Of a DNA stretch of 64,000 nucleotides, positions 8,726-18,079 are shown one piece after another (the first letter of the stretch is position 1; each line of letters starts with the position of its first letter). The translations under genes were made by a program, and so were the position numbers. The notes under the pieces were generated by a model that worked only from the letters and a program-made list of their open reading frames with translations, was not told where the DNA came from and did no database searches. This DNA comes from Sabulibacter ruber. GTDB lineage: Bacteria > Bacteroidota > Bacteroidia > Cytophagales > Hymenobacteraceae. The DNA lies in NCBI RefSeq assembly GCF_017355955.1, contig NZ_JAFFID010000002.1:930001-994000 (forward strand), read 5' to 3'.

Positions 8726-10204
8726 CTATCTTTCTACACCGGTTAGAATGACGGTTTGGCCGCCTTCTTTGTTTGTGGTGAGGCCACTGCCATCGGCGTT
8801 ACGGAAGTTGTCGTGGGTCCAGGTGTGGGGGTGAATATTGACCACGAACGTGCCGGGTTTACCCACCAGGTCAGAGATGTCATACATGGCACCGTATTCC
8901 CAGGAACTGGTTCTCAGGTCGTTGCCCGGGTTGTACTTGCCGTTGAACGTTGCATCTGTGCGGCGGTGATCCATTTCCAGCATCGGCTTCAAGGCTTTGG
9001 TGGCAATGTTGTACTGCCAGATACGGCCATCGTGTTTGTTCTCGGCGTAGTAAGAATCGCCGTCTTCCTGAATGTAGATGAAGTTCTGGGTTACGCAGAT
9101 ATTGTCTGGGTTCACAATGCTGTTGCCGGGGTTCTCCACGCCGTCAATCAACGGAGTGAGTTTTCCTTTCAGCGGATCATTGGCATTCAACTCCAGTTTA
9201 TACACACGGCCCCACATGGTAAGACCTGTCACCGGAGTTCTCTTGTCTGACTGGCTTACCCCAGTGGCGGTAAAGTAAAGCGTTCTGCTGGCGTTTCCGC
9301 CGCCTTTTCCGTAATCCAAGTCCTCAACGCGGGCGAACTGGATAGCACTTTTATCAACTGTCTGGTCGGCTAATTGAGCACCAGTGCTGGTGCTTACGTT
9401 GTCGTATTCCACAAACTCCACATCGTAGCCCTGGCCTACCTGCATGTCAGTCTCCACTACGTTCAGGTTGGTGCGGCGCAGCATGTACAGTTTGCCGTTG
9501 TTCAGGTCACCGGTGTTGGAGAGGTACATGTTCACCTGGCCCAAGCCTTTGCGGGAGCTTTCATCTTCGCCAATGAAAATGGCAGTTTTACCGGCGTAGG
9601 CGTCTTTTGGGAACGGAACGGCATTCTCGGCGCTGGCTTTTCCTAAGGCTTTCAGGGTGCGGTCGGCTTTCTTGTTGTACACCGGCGCGAACGGATCAAT
9701 GGCGTGGATCATGGATTCTCCGTCGGTTTCACCCGCGGTCAGGAATACCGGCCCAAAGCCATGCTCTTCCGGTGTGGCCAGGGTGGCCGAGCACAAGCGC
9801 ATCTTTCCGCCAGCGGCATCCACAATGTACTCGCCTTTTACGGGTTTTAAGTTCTTATCCAGGTACACCCTTGACACCGAGAACAGAATCTCGTGGTTGT
9901 TCAACATGATGTAGCCTTCGCCATTGGGGTTCTTGATCATCCCGCCACCGTCTGGCTGCGCCCCGAACACAAATTCTGGAGACTCTGGAAGCTTGTCATC
10001 GCTGCTGATGAGCGTATTGATTTTCACGTTCTCAAACCCTGACAACGTCTTCACCAATGAGGGATTCACGGAGTAATTCTTCAGCTCAACGGAGTCAACA
10101 ACAGGGTTATCCGTTGTAGCGTCATCGTCATTGCAGGCAGAGACTAAGCCTGTTGCCGCAAAGGCTAAAGCAATTCCAAATCTTGGGGTAACTAGATGTT
10201 TCAT
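8726..10204 (-). CDS. PhoX-like DUF839 phosphatase lipoprotein
   Basis: A 492-residue protein starting MKHLVTPR; an upstream in-frame ATG at 10225 only adds seven residues. A lipoprotein signal ends at Cys24 (TGLVSAC). The body matches the DUF839/PhoX beta-propeller family: GKGGGNASRTLYFTATG, NPGNSIVNPDNICVTQ and, near the C-terminus, GTFVVNIHPHTW. PhoX enzymes are calcium- and iron-dependent phosphomonoesterases, but this Bacteroidota branch is not characterised and activity is inferred. It probably sits on the cell surface or periplasmic side. It is transcribed alone or with the peroxidase gene, with a terminator hairpin between them. Confidence 0.75.
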   Translation of the reverse strand: MKHLVTPRFGIALAFAATGLVSACNDDDATTDNPVVDSVELKNYSVNPSLVKTLSGFENVKINTLISSDDKLPESPEFVFGAQPDGGGMIKNPNGEGYIMLNNHEILFSVSRVYLDKNLKPVKGEYIVDAAGGKMRLCSATLATPEEHGFGPVFLTAGETDGESMIHAIDPFAPVYNKKADRTLKALGKASAENAVPFPKDAYAGKTAIFIGEDESSRKGLGQVNMYLSNTGDLNNGKLYMLRRTNLNVVETDMQVGQGYDVEFVEYDNVSTSTGAQLADQTVDKSAIQFARVEDLDYGKGGGNASRTLYFTATGVSQSDKRTPVTGLTMWGRVYKLELNANDPLKGKLTPLIDGVENPGNSIVNPDNICVTQNFIYIQEDGDSYYAENKHDGRIWQYNIATKALKPMLEMDHRRTDATFNGKYNPGNDLRTSSWEYGAMYDISDLVGKPGTFVVNIHPHTWTHDNFRNADGSGLTTNKEGGQTVILTGVER

Positions 10205-10475
10205 GGTTATAGTTTTGATGATCAAAACTATTAAACCAGTATTATGTCAAGATTAAAGCAGTGTCAACAGTGTATTAAATGTGAGAAAGGGCTTAAGTGG
10301 TTGGCATGAGAATGTTGCTGCCGGCAGGCTACCAGAGGCCCATAATATTTCCCTGAAAGGGTGTTTTTGACCTCTTTTTGCCAATACACCCGTTTTATAA
10401 TTCCTGCGGGAACAACAGGTTTGTCACCTAGAGATTGGAATTGGAGCCGCCTATGGGTCCACTTCCTGGAAAATG

Positions 10476-13400
10476 CTATCTAATAAGCACCACCTTTCTA
10501 TGAATTGTTTTACCCGCAGTGGTCACTAGCCTGATGATATAAACCCCGGGCTTTTGCTGCTTCGCATTCCATTCATAGGAGTAATGTCTTCCTGCTTCGC
10601 CTTCGCCCTCATACAAGCTTGCCACTTCCAGTCCCTGCTCATTGAATACTTTTAGGGTAACATGATCTTGATGGGCTAGCTTGAATTGCAGCGTTATCTT
10701 CTCTGTGAATGGGTTGGGTGCCGTGCTCAAAGTATTTTCTGGGTGTTCCGGAGAATGAGCGGTTGGGCTTTTGTCTACTGCACCTGCTGAGGCTGTAGGT
10801 GCCTGGTTGGTGCTGGGACCTGCTTTCACAATCCAGTAGTCGGTGAGGCCCTGGGTGGGCTGCGTTCGGTCGCCACTCACGCCAGATGCGGAGAGTCCAC
10901 CTAGTAGGTAAGCGCCATCGGAGGTCTGGAGAATGGTTCTAAGTTCCTCATCTGAAGCGCCGCCGTAGGTTTTATCCCAGAGTTTGGCGCCGTTTTCTGT
11001 GGCTTTCACAACCCAGTAATCTTTGCCTCCCCGGGTGCCGTCTGTCTTGTCGCCGCTAATACCCGACGCAGAAGAACCGGCCAATAAGTATCCGCCATCA
11101 GAGGTTATAAGTAAAGAGCGGAGTTCATCATCGGCTATCCCACCCATTCCTTTGTCCCATTCCTTGTTGCCGGAGCTGCTTACTTTCAATACCCAAAAAT
11201 CTTTATTGCCTTTACTGTCCTCTGATTTATCGCCTGCTTTTCCAGAAAAAGAGGAACCGCCTAGCAGGAATCCACCATCAGTAGTTGGGGTTATCGCTTG
11301 CAATACATCCTCGGCAGTTCCGCCAAAGCGTTTATCCCATTGTTTAGAGCCGGTGCTGCTCAGTTTCACAATCCAGTAATCGGTGAGGCCCTGGCTTGCT
11401 TGTTTCCGGTCTCCGCTGGTGCCCGAGGCAGAATATCCGCCTAATAGAAGGCTACCGTCTACGGTCTCAAGCGCGGCCGTTAACTCGTCATGGGCAGAGC
11501 CCCCAAACCGTTTGTTCCACAATTTGGTGCCGGTGCTGTTGATCTTAACAACCCAGTAGTCAATGCCCCCGCGGCTAACTTCTGACTTGTCTCCGCCAGC
11601 GCCGGAAAGCGAAGTGCCAGCCAGCAGGTAGCCTCCGTCTCGGGTTTGAAGAACAGAGCGCAGGTCCTCATCGGCAGAGCCCCCGAAACGTTTATCCCAC
11701 AGCTTAGTGCCCGCGCTGCTCACCTTTACTACCCAAAAGTCTTTTCCTCCCCGGCCTGCCTCAGATTTATCGCCGCCTATGCCAGAGGCAGAGTAACCTC
11801 CCAGTAAGTAGCCCCCATCAGTGGTTTCAATAAGAGAATTCAATTCCTCATCGGCGGTGCCGCCAAAGCGTCTGTCCCACTGTTTGGTGCCGGCGCTGCT
11901 AATCTTCACTATCCAGAAGTCCTTCCCGCCCCGGCTGTCCTCAGTCTTGTCCCCGCTGATAGAAGAGGAAGAAGTTCCTCCCAGGAGATAGCCTCCATCC
12001 GTTGTCTTAATCATGACGGTAAGCAGGTCGTTGCCTGAGCCTCCAAACCGGTAGTTCCACTGGGTGTCTGAGGTGATGGAAGGATGCGCGGTCACCGAGA
12101 CCGGCGTAGAAGTAGCAGTAGCCGCCGAATTATCAAAGGCTTTAGCCGTAAGGGAGTAGGTTCCGCTAGGTACGCCTGTCCAGGTAAAGGTATAAGGCGC
12201 GGTGAGATCTTCGCCTAGTTTGGTGGTGCCCCGGAAGAACTCCACCTTGGTTATTCTGCCGTCTGGGTCGTTGGCTGAGGCTGCCATGCTAATAGTGGCC
12301 GGTGCCGTAAACGAAGATCCCGCAGAAGGAGAGGAGAGCGTAACCGCAGGCGGCGTATTTACAATGGAGATAGTGTAATCTTCTGCCTCTCCATAGGTAA
12401 GGGAAGAGCAGTACTCTGTGCTGGAGAAAATAGCCTCATATTTACTTCTCACCCGCATTCTGATGGAACCCACGCTTGCCGTAACCGGAATGGTGATGTT
12501 GGTGACAAACGCGGTTGTTGAATAGGAAGGGGTTGCATACACAAACTCTCCCTGGTCAGCAAAGTCTTTATCGTTGTTATAGTCTATCCAGATGCCAAAG
12601 CCCTGGGCATAGCTTGCGCCAGACTGTATACTAACCCTGTAAGTTTGCCCTCGGGTGACAGTGGTGGTTAGGGCACCGGTGGGGGCATAGCTTGTATAAC
12701 CCGGTGAGGTGCCATTGCTACAGCCCGAGTTGTTGTTGGCCAAGGTATGAAAGCTGAAATTGTTGATGAAATCAGCCGCGGAGCAACCCGTGGAATAGGT
12801 AGCCGCACAATAGCTTGGTACCACACTGCTAACCGTAACCGGAGCCGAGGTAGTGGTTTTGCCCGAGTTGTCTGTGGCTTTGGCGGTGAGGGAATAGGTG
12901 CCGGCCGCTACTCCATTCCAACTGAAGGAATAAGGAGCGCTTAAGTCTTCTCCCAGCTTGGTGGTGCCTTGAAAGAACTCAACCTTTGTTATGCTCCCGT
13001 CGGTATCGGTGGCCGAGGCTGCAATAGAAAAGCTGGCCGGAGCATTGAAATTAGCGCCAGCGGTGGGAGAGGTGATGCTGATGCTTGGAGAACCATTGGG
13101 GATTAGGCCCGACACCGTGTATTCGCCCAGGGAGGCGTAGTCAGAATCAGCGCCTAAACTGCCTTTTGTCCCGTCAATGGCTAGATAATACGTGCCGGCG
13201 GGTAGCGTGACCGATAAAGATGCGTCCAGGGTGGTGGGGTCTGCTTTGGCTACCACTGTATTCGCCCCATTCCGTAAGGTTAGCAGGATATCCAGGTTGG
13301 GGTAATTAGGGTTCGGGGAAACCGTCAACGTAACTGTACCTCCAATGGAAGTAAAAGAAAATACGTCCACATCGGTTCTGGTGCCTATAATGCCTTTGTT

Positions 13401-14579
13401 GGAAGTCTCCACTATCCTGCCGCTTTCATCAACTTTGAGTGGGGTAGCTGTGCTGTTGACGTTGCCGTGGTCATCTGCGCGGTAGCTGAAGCCGTTCATG
13501 GTGGCTATCTTATACAAATCATCTTCTGTGTTGTCTGCGTAGGAATACTCTCCCTTGCTCCACTGGGCTACTGATCTGTAATAGGAAGTCCCCATAATGG
13601 GAGCCCAGGAATCCTGACCCTGGAAATAGGCTTCTGTAGGAGTAGTTCTTCCGTCGTGTCCTAAGCCTAGTGTATGGCCACTTTCATGGGAGCCGCAATC
13701 TCCGGCTCCCTTAATAGAGGAGTTAAATACCCAGCAAGGGTGTTCTGCTCCTCTGGAAGTTCCCCAGGTAAAAGAACCAACATAAGCCACGCCCCCGGCA
13801 TTGGGATAAAAATAGTTGGTAGGCGTGAAGATAACCCGCATACGACGGTTCAAAGGCGCGCTGTTGAAAACGGCCTCGCTGGTAGTCACATTAAGCCCAA
13901 AAGGGCGATAATCTTCACTAATGATCTTCCAGATTTCAGTTATAGCAGATGCAGAGAGGTTGGCCGGAGCAGCCACAATAGGATTGCCACTGTTAAAATG
14001 GGAGTTCCAATAGGTATTGGTTACAGTCTGTCCATCAAAATCCAGGTATAAAACGGCACTTGCCCCCGGAAAGCTTTCAAGCAGAGGCGTGGCCGCGGCA
14101 ACAGTGGAATTCTGTATGATGGAAGAACTAAGCGTTTGCTTTTCTTCCTGAAACCCAATGCATAAAACCTTATCAATGTCTTCCTCGGTGAGGTAAACGG
14201 AGCCATCTGAGGTGGAGGAATATCGGTACAGCTTCTTCTGCTCTCTTAATATGATAGTTCCCCTGGCTTCACGGTTGGTTATCTCTAAGAAGAAGTTACT
14301 ATAAGGTGCATCCACCACTTCACCATAGAACTGCTGGGCCGTGCCTGCTTGCTTACTTGATTTCAGCCTGAGATTTAAAAGTTTGCCTGAAACTAGCTGA
14401 TGACTTATTCGTGCTTCCTGCTTAACCAAGCCCCGGTTTGCTGCCTCGGCCTTTTTCTTATAGGAAGCGGCCACCTCCTTGATCTTTCCTAGATAAACAG
14501 GCTTTTGAGCGTAAGCGGGAATGAACGCGATTGATAAAACTAAAGCTAATAAAAAAGTGAACGTAGAATTTCTGCCCAT
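10476..14579 (-). CDS. Secreted metzincin metalloprotease with Ig-like, GEVED and seven tandem repeats, T9SS sorting domain
   Basis: A 1367-residue exported protein. After a signal peptide and propeptide-like region, the catalytic zinc site HESGHTLGLGHD occupies residues 298-309, fitting HExxHxxGxxHD, with a later Met-turn (PIMG). This is the reprolysin-type metzincin pattern. A pre-peptidase C-terminal-like domain follows (about 400-490), then a bacterial Ig-like domain, a GEVED domain and a second Ig-like domain. Residues 840-1253 are seven repeats of about 60 residues with the core WDKRFGG, TDGGYLLGG and DYWVVK. The last 80 residues form a type IX secretion sorting domain (APNPFTEKITLQF to RKVVLIR). 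It is likely secreted or surface-anchored; the substrate is unknown. The gene stands alone. Confidence 0.9.
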   Translation of the reverse strand: MGRNSTFTFLLALVLSIAFIPAYAQKPVYLGKIKEVAASYKKKAEAANRGLVKQEARISHQLVSGKLLNLRLKSSKQAGTAQQFYGEVVDAPYSNFFLEITNREARGTIILREQKKLYRYSSTSDGSVYLTEEDIDKVLCIGFQEEKQTLSSSIIQNSTVAAATPLLESFPGASAVLYLDFDGQTVTNTYWNSHFNSGNPIVAAPANLSASAITEIWKIISEDYRPFGLNVTTSEAVFNSAPLNRRMRVIFTPTNYFYPNAGGVAYVGSFTWGTSRGAEHPCWVFNSSIKGAGDCGSHESGHTLGLGHDGRTTPTEAYFQGQDSWAPIMGTSYYRSVAQWSKGEYSYADNTEDDLYKIATMNGFSYRADDHGNVNSTATPLKVDESGRIVETSNKGIIGTRTDVDVFSFTSIGGTVTLTVSPNPNYPNLDILLTLRNGANTVVAKADPTTLDASLSVTLPAGTYYLAIDGTKGSLGADSDYASLGEYTVSGLIPNGSPSISITSPTAGANFNAPASFSIAASATDTDGSITKVEFFQGTTKLGEDLSAPYSFSWNGVAAGTYSLTAKATDNSGKTTTSAPVTVSSVVPSYCAATYSTGCSAADFINNFSFHTLANNNSGCSNGTSPGYTSYAPTGALTTTVTRGQTYRVSIQSGASYAQGFGIWIDYNNDKDFADQGEFVYATPSYSTTAFVTNITIPVTASVGSIRMRVRSKYEAIFSSTEYCSSLTYGEAEDYTISIVNTPPAVTLSSPSAGSSFTAPATISMAASANDPDGRITKVEFFRGTTKLGEDLTAPYTFTWTGVPSGTYSLTAKAFDNSAATATSTPVSVTAHPSITSDTQWNYRFGGSGNDLLTVMIKTTDGGYLLGGTSSSSISGDKTEDSRGGKDFWIVKISSAGTKQWDRRFGGTADEELNSLIETTDGGYLLGGYSASGIGGDKSEAGRGGKDFWVVKVSSAGTKLWDKRFGGSADEDLRSVLQTRDGGYLLAGTSLSGAGGDKSEVSRGGIDYWVVKINSTGTKLWNKRFGGSAHDELTAALETVDGSLLLGGYSASGTSGDRKQASQGLTDYWIVKLSSTGSKQWDKRFGGTAEDVLQAITPTTDGGFLLGGSSFSGKAGDKSEDSKGNKDFWVLKVSSSGNKEWDKGMGGIADDELRSLLITSDGGYLLAGSSASGISGDKTDGTRGGKDYWVVKATENGAKLWDKTYGGASDEELRTILQTSDGAYLLGGLSASGVSGDRTQPTQGLTDYWIVKAGPSTNQAPTASAGAVDKSPTAHSPEHPENTLSTAPNPFTEKITLQFKLAHQDHVTLKVFNEQGLEVASLYEGEGEAGRHYSYEWNAKQQKPGVYIIRLVTTAGKTIHRKVVLIR
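10821..12060 (-). repeat. Seven tandem coding repeats of about 180 bp
   Basis: Inside the metalloprotease gene, seven consecutive units of about 60 residues each carry W-D/N-K-R-F-G-G at the start, a central T-D-G-G-Y-L-L-G-G and a terminal D-Y/F-W-V-V-K. The spacing is regular and the units are diverged, which suggests old duplications and possibly a beta-propeller-like fold with seven blades. Confidence 0.85.
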
Positions 14580-15532
14580 AGAGATGTTTACTTTATGGAG
14601 TTATTACCTGCCTTTAAAACCAATGTATTTTTAAGCAGTGCATGGCAGCCACCTAATGGATTGAAATACATGTGCTAAGTAGAAAGATCAATGGCCTCCT
14701 TTCAGGTGCCGGTTCTTTCTAAGGAATGAGACAGTGCTTTGCTGACAGCTTAGCTTTTTCAACAAAGAATTAGTCTGAGTGTATTGATGCTTGATTGTAG
14801 TATAAGGCAATATGCGTCAATTAGTTGTAACTGGTGCTTGGGGGCTTCTTTGTGAAATTATGATGTATATACTTATAATTCAATAAGTTTTTTGAGCTTG
14901 TTTATATAGTTCAAAACTATTGATACTTGATATAATCTTGGTTTTGATATGACTTTTATGTGAGGCTCTGAGCAGAAAGAATAAGCTATTGAACACACCA
15001 TAAAAGATGTAATAGGCTAGTTTCTATTCCTATCGGGGAGAACTCAAGATCTTAGTTTCTAGGCTTTTTTTCAAGAATTTGTACTAAAGGTAGTTTATGC
15101 TTCGAATCTTAAAAGTAGGCTAAAATCAGAGCTATGTAGGGTTTTGGCTCCAATGGAATGTTTAAGGCTATAAATAGAGAATAAGTCAAGTTCTCCACAG
15201 AAACTTAGGGGAGTAATAAGGCGAAGAAAGCTAAGGGTTTAAGTCTCTTAAGATAGAAGTTGTGCGGAAGTATTTTGTAGTTGATACCTTGAAAAGATGC
15301 AAATAGCAATTTCCCTGATTTGTAGCCATAGAACGCAAATTGTGTTTGGGAGGAACATGCTCATGCCAAGATATAGGCTGGTAAGTTCAAAAAAATCCTC
15401 CATCAATTAAGCTTAACTATCAACTAGAGCCTTATCCCCTGACACGCAAACAGCCTTGCGGCATGACGGGATTATACATGCTGCAAGGCTGTTCAAGTGC
15501 TTCAAAAGCTCTATTGAAGATGGAAATCTGAC
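14580..15532. other. Long gene-free AT-rich region
   Basis: About 950 bases without a convincing coding frame in either strand. It contains the promoter region of the metalloprotease at its left side and a strong hairpin at 15449-15493. The middle is clearly more AT-rich than the neighbours. No tRNA, rRNA or dnaA-box cluster was recognised. Confidence 0.6.
15449..15493 (-). terminator. Hairpin downstream of threonine aldolase gene
   Basis: Arms AACAGCCTTGC and GCAAGGCTGTT pair perfectly for 11 bp. The stem continues inward through GCATG/CATGC after one G-T position. It lies 39 bases past the aldolase stop. A poly-T tract is weak, so it may act as a 3'-end stabiliser instead. Confidence 0.6.
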
Positions 15533-16588
15533 TTACATAGATGCTTCCTCTTTTAGCTTTCTGGAGAGGTCTCTTATGTCTTGGATGAATTGGTCTACAT
15601 ATTCCTGCGGAGTGGCCCAGGAGGTAATCACCCGGATGGCAGAATATTCTTCCTGCATCTTTTTCCACACAAAGAACCCGTACTTTTTAGAAAGCTCTGC
15701 AATAGAGGAATCGGGAAGAATAGGGAAGATCTGGTTGGTGTTAGATTGGGTTAAGAAGGTGTATCCAAGCTCTTGCAGGCTTTGGGCAATGCGCTGAGCC
15801 TGCTCATTGGCATGGCGGGCGAGTTCAAACATGAGGTTGTCTCGCAGCAACTCAGCGTACTGAATCCCGAACAGCCTTCCTTTGGCCAGTAAGGCCCCGC
15901 GCTGCTTGATGTAGTATTTGAAGTTCTTCCGCAGTGCCTCGTTCCCAATCACAATGGCCTCGCCAATCAATCCCCCGCACTTGGTGGCACCCAGGTAGAA
16001 AATATCGGTTAGGGAGGCAATATCGGCTAGGGTGAGATCATTGTTCTGGGCGGCTAATGCCATTGCCAGCCTTGCCCCATCCATGAACAACAAGAGATTG
16101 TTTTGTTTGCAGAAGGCAGACAGTGCGGTTAGCTCCTCTTTGCTGTAAATGGTACCGATTTCGGTGGAGTTGGAGATGTAAACAATCCGGGGCTTTACCG
16201 TGTGGTACTCCGGAAATTTGTTCAGAACAGGTTGGATCAATTCCGGACTGAGTTTGCCATCTGGAGTGGCAACCGTCTCTACTTTATGCCCGGTAGCTTC
16301 TATGGCCCCGGCCTCGTGATTGTTGATATGCCCGGTTTCTGCGGCCACCACAGATTCATACGATTTCAGGAAAGCGCTAATCACAATCAAGTTGGCCAGC
16401 GTGCCTCCAGCCACCAAATGCACATCCACCTCGGGGTTCTGGCACAGCTTCCGGATAGCGGCCACCGACTCCAAAGTAAACTGATCGTTTCCGTATCCTG
16501 CCTGCTGAGTAAGATTTGTTTCTGCTAATCTCTCAAGAATGTTGGGGTGGCAGCCTTCGCTGTAGTCGTTGGTGAAACTGTAAAGCAT
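15533..16588 (-). CDS. ltaE: Low-specificity L-threonine aldolase family PLP enzyme
   Basis: A 351-residue fold-type I pyridoxal-phosphate enzyme. Family features include an N-terminal FTNDYSEGCHPNIL, the DVHLVAGGTLANLIVI segment, a NSTEIGTIY stretch and FMDGARLAMAL. The cofactor lysine is expected in FYLGATKCGG. Threonine aldolases cleave threonine or allo-threonine to glycine and acetaldehyde; the cytoplasmic enzyme feeds glycine supply and threonine breakdown. Close relatives include other beta-eliminating lyases, so exact substrate preference is inference. It is monocistronic, with a -7 promoter element about 30 bases upstream. Confidence 0.85.
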   Translation of the reverse strand: MLYSFTNDYSEGCHPNILERLAETNLTQQAGYGNDQFTLESVAAIRKLCQNPEVDVHLVAGGTLANLIVISAFLKSYESVVAAETGHINNHEAGAIEATGHKVETVATPDGKLSPELIQPVLNKFPEYHTVKPRIVYISNSTEIGTIYSKEELTALSAFCKQNNLLLFMDGARLAMALAAQNNDLTLADIASLTDIFYLGATKCGGLIGEAIVIGNEALRKNFKYYIKQRGALLAKGRLFGIQYAELLRDNLMFELARHANEQAQRIAQSLQELGYTFLTQSNTNQIFPILPDSSIAELSKKYGFFVWKKMQEEYSAIRVITSWATPQEYVDQFIQDIRDLSRKLKEEASM

Positions 16589-16617
16589 GATGGGGTAAGG
16601 ACTTAAGAAAATTCTGC

Positions 16618-16625
16618 CAAAGATA
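16618..16625 (-). promoter_or_regulatory. Probable -7 promoter element of threonine aldolase gene
   Basis: On the minus strand the octamer TATCTTTG matches the Bacteroidota -7 consensus TAnnTTTG and lies 30 bases upstream of the ATG. A clear -33 TTTG was not found. Confidence 0.45.
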
Positions 16626-16849
16626 CGTCTGAATCTTAGAACCAGAAGTTTTCAGGAAGGGCTTCCATCATTTTGAGCGAATAAAGTGACAGGATTATCT
16701 ACACTTGCCTTAAGCCGGCGGTTGATTGGTGCTGATGTCAGGTAAGTTCTCTAAATGGGTCTGCAGTAGCTTGTGACGAGGAATATGCCAGGAACCATCA
16801 TCTGAAAAATGCGCCCGTTGCCTGAGTAATGACCGAGATTCACTAAATC

Positions 16850-16897
16850 AAATCAGTTCACATGAAGGCGGGCTTGTGCCTTCATGTGAACTGATTT
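16850..16897 (-). terminator. 20-bp perfect hairpin after phytase gene
   Basis: Arms 16850-16869 and 16878-16897 are perfect inverted repeats of 20 bp (AAATCAGTTCACATGAAGGC) with an eight-base loop. It begins 16 bases past the phytase stop and should close the receptor-lipoprotein-phytase operon. Confidence 0.7.
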
Positions 16898-16912
16898 AGG
16901 AATACGTGGCCA

Positions 16913-18025
16913 TTATTTGATCATCTTTAGGTCTTTTCCGGCAATATCCTCCCAAGGGTAGAAATGGAAGGTCTTATCTGTGCTCATGGCCACAAACAGG
17001 CCGTGCTTGAACTTCTTCCCTAAAGGAACTGCCACGGTTTCTGAGCCATCGCTGTTGATAGCAGACACGTTCACGCTTTTCAGGAAGCGGTGCTCATAGG
17101 GGTTAGAAGCGGTTCCTTCTCTGGTGAACACCATGAAGCGGTTAGCCTCCTGGTCGGATACCAGAATATAGCCAGTGCTGTCTGTGAGGGCGTAGATGGA
17201 GATGCCTTCATGGTCACGGGTGAAGTCTTTGGTAGCGAATAATGCCAGATGCTTGTTGCCTTTCTCGGGGTCTGCATAATACTGGCGCACGCCCAGGCCT
17301 TCGTCTGAGTAATACACGTACCCCAGGGCATCATCTACGGCAATGGCTTCTATCTCTTTTTTGCCGCTGTACTCGCCAAACTTACGTACCAGGGTAGCTT
17401 TCACATGGCCGGTACCGTCATCTTCCAGCAGGTACTGCCACAGGTACGTGCCGTCCTGCGGACCTGCTTTACGACCAACAATGGCATAAATTTTACCCGC
17501 TTTGTTTTTGTAGAGAGACACGCCCATCAGGTCACGGTAGCCTTCGGTGGTTTCGCCTACAAACATGTCCAGGCCGCCTTTGTCAATGGGTTTCATGTCG
17601 GGCACTGAGAAGATGCGGAGCTTGTGCGTCATGCGCTCGGTAGCCACGGCTATGTCGGTGGGCTTGCCGTTCAGCAGAAGGCCATATTCAACATCCACGT
17701 TGTTAGGGCGCTGCAGGTTTTTGACGGTCTTTTCAGGGATAATTTTGCCATCCAGGTCAAAAACGTAGAGGCCGCCCTGGGCATCTTTATCGGTGCCAAT
17801 GATGAGGCTCTTTGCGGGATTCTTAGGGTTAACCCAAATGGCGGGGTCATCAGAGTCAAACTGAACCGTGTCTGTAATCACAGTTGCCTGCACTACTTTG
17901 CCGGCAACAGACTGATTTGCGTTTTGCTCTAGCGGGGGAGTGCTAATGGTTTCTGCTTTAGGAGCGGAACAGGCTGCCAGAATAAAAACCAGGCTGGCCT
18001 CTTTCAAAAAGGACGATGTGAACAT
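16913..18025 (-). CDS. Beta-propeller phytase (3-phytase) lipoprotein
   Basis: A 370-residue lipoprotein, with Cys19 after LVFILAA. The beta-propeller phytase fold is shown by TVQFDSDDPAIWVNPKNPAK near residue 55, IGTDKDAQGGLYVFDLDGK, QRPNNVDVEYGL, and late acidic blade motifs such as YYSDEGLGV and TRDHEGISIY that supply calcium ligands. Such enzymes need calcium and hydrolyse phytate to lower inositol phosphates, releasing phosphate. It follows a TonB receptor and an acidic lipoprotein on the same strand with gaps of 37 and 54 bases, so it is probably the catalytic member of an outer-membrane phytate-use operon. Confidence 0.92.
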   Translation of the reverse strand: MFTSSFLKEASLVFILAACSAPKAETISTPPLEQNANQSVAGKVVQATVITDTVQFDSDDPAIWVNPKNPAKSLIIGTDKDAQGGLYVFDLDGKIIPEKTVKNLQRPNNVDVEYGLLLNGKPTDIAVATERMTHKLRIFSVPDMKPIDKGGLDMFVGETTEGYRDLMGVSLYKNKAGKIYAIVGRKAGPQDGTYLWQYLLEDDGTGHVKATLVRKFGEYSGKKEIEAIAVDDALGYVYYSDEGLGVRQYYADPEKGNKHLALFATKDFTRDHEGISIYALTDSTGYILVSDQEANRFMVFTREGTASNPYEHRFLKSVNVSAINSDGSETVAVPLGKKFKHGLFVAMSTDKTFHFYPWEDIAGKDLKMIK

Positions 18026-18079
18026 GTTAGTAGATTGGGGGATGATGTCAGGAGGCGAAAAACCTGGGTTGACGGATTG

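Larger units (their letters stand above)
16589..16912. other. Intergenic region with aldolase promoter and phytase terminator
   Basis: About 324 bases that hold the -7 element at 16618-16625 and the long hairpin at 16850-16897. No coding frame is convincing. Confidence 0.6.

Noticed and set aside
14580..15430. Replication origin in the AT-rich gap
   Set aside because: No dnaA, dnaN or gidA neighbour and no evident DnaA-box cluster.
15432..15668. A 78-codon minus-strand frame over the end of the threonine aldolase gene
   Set aside because: It overlaps the aldolase gene in another frame and includes the hairpin; composition is not coding-like.
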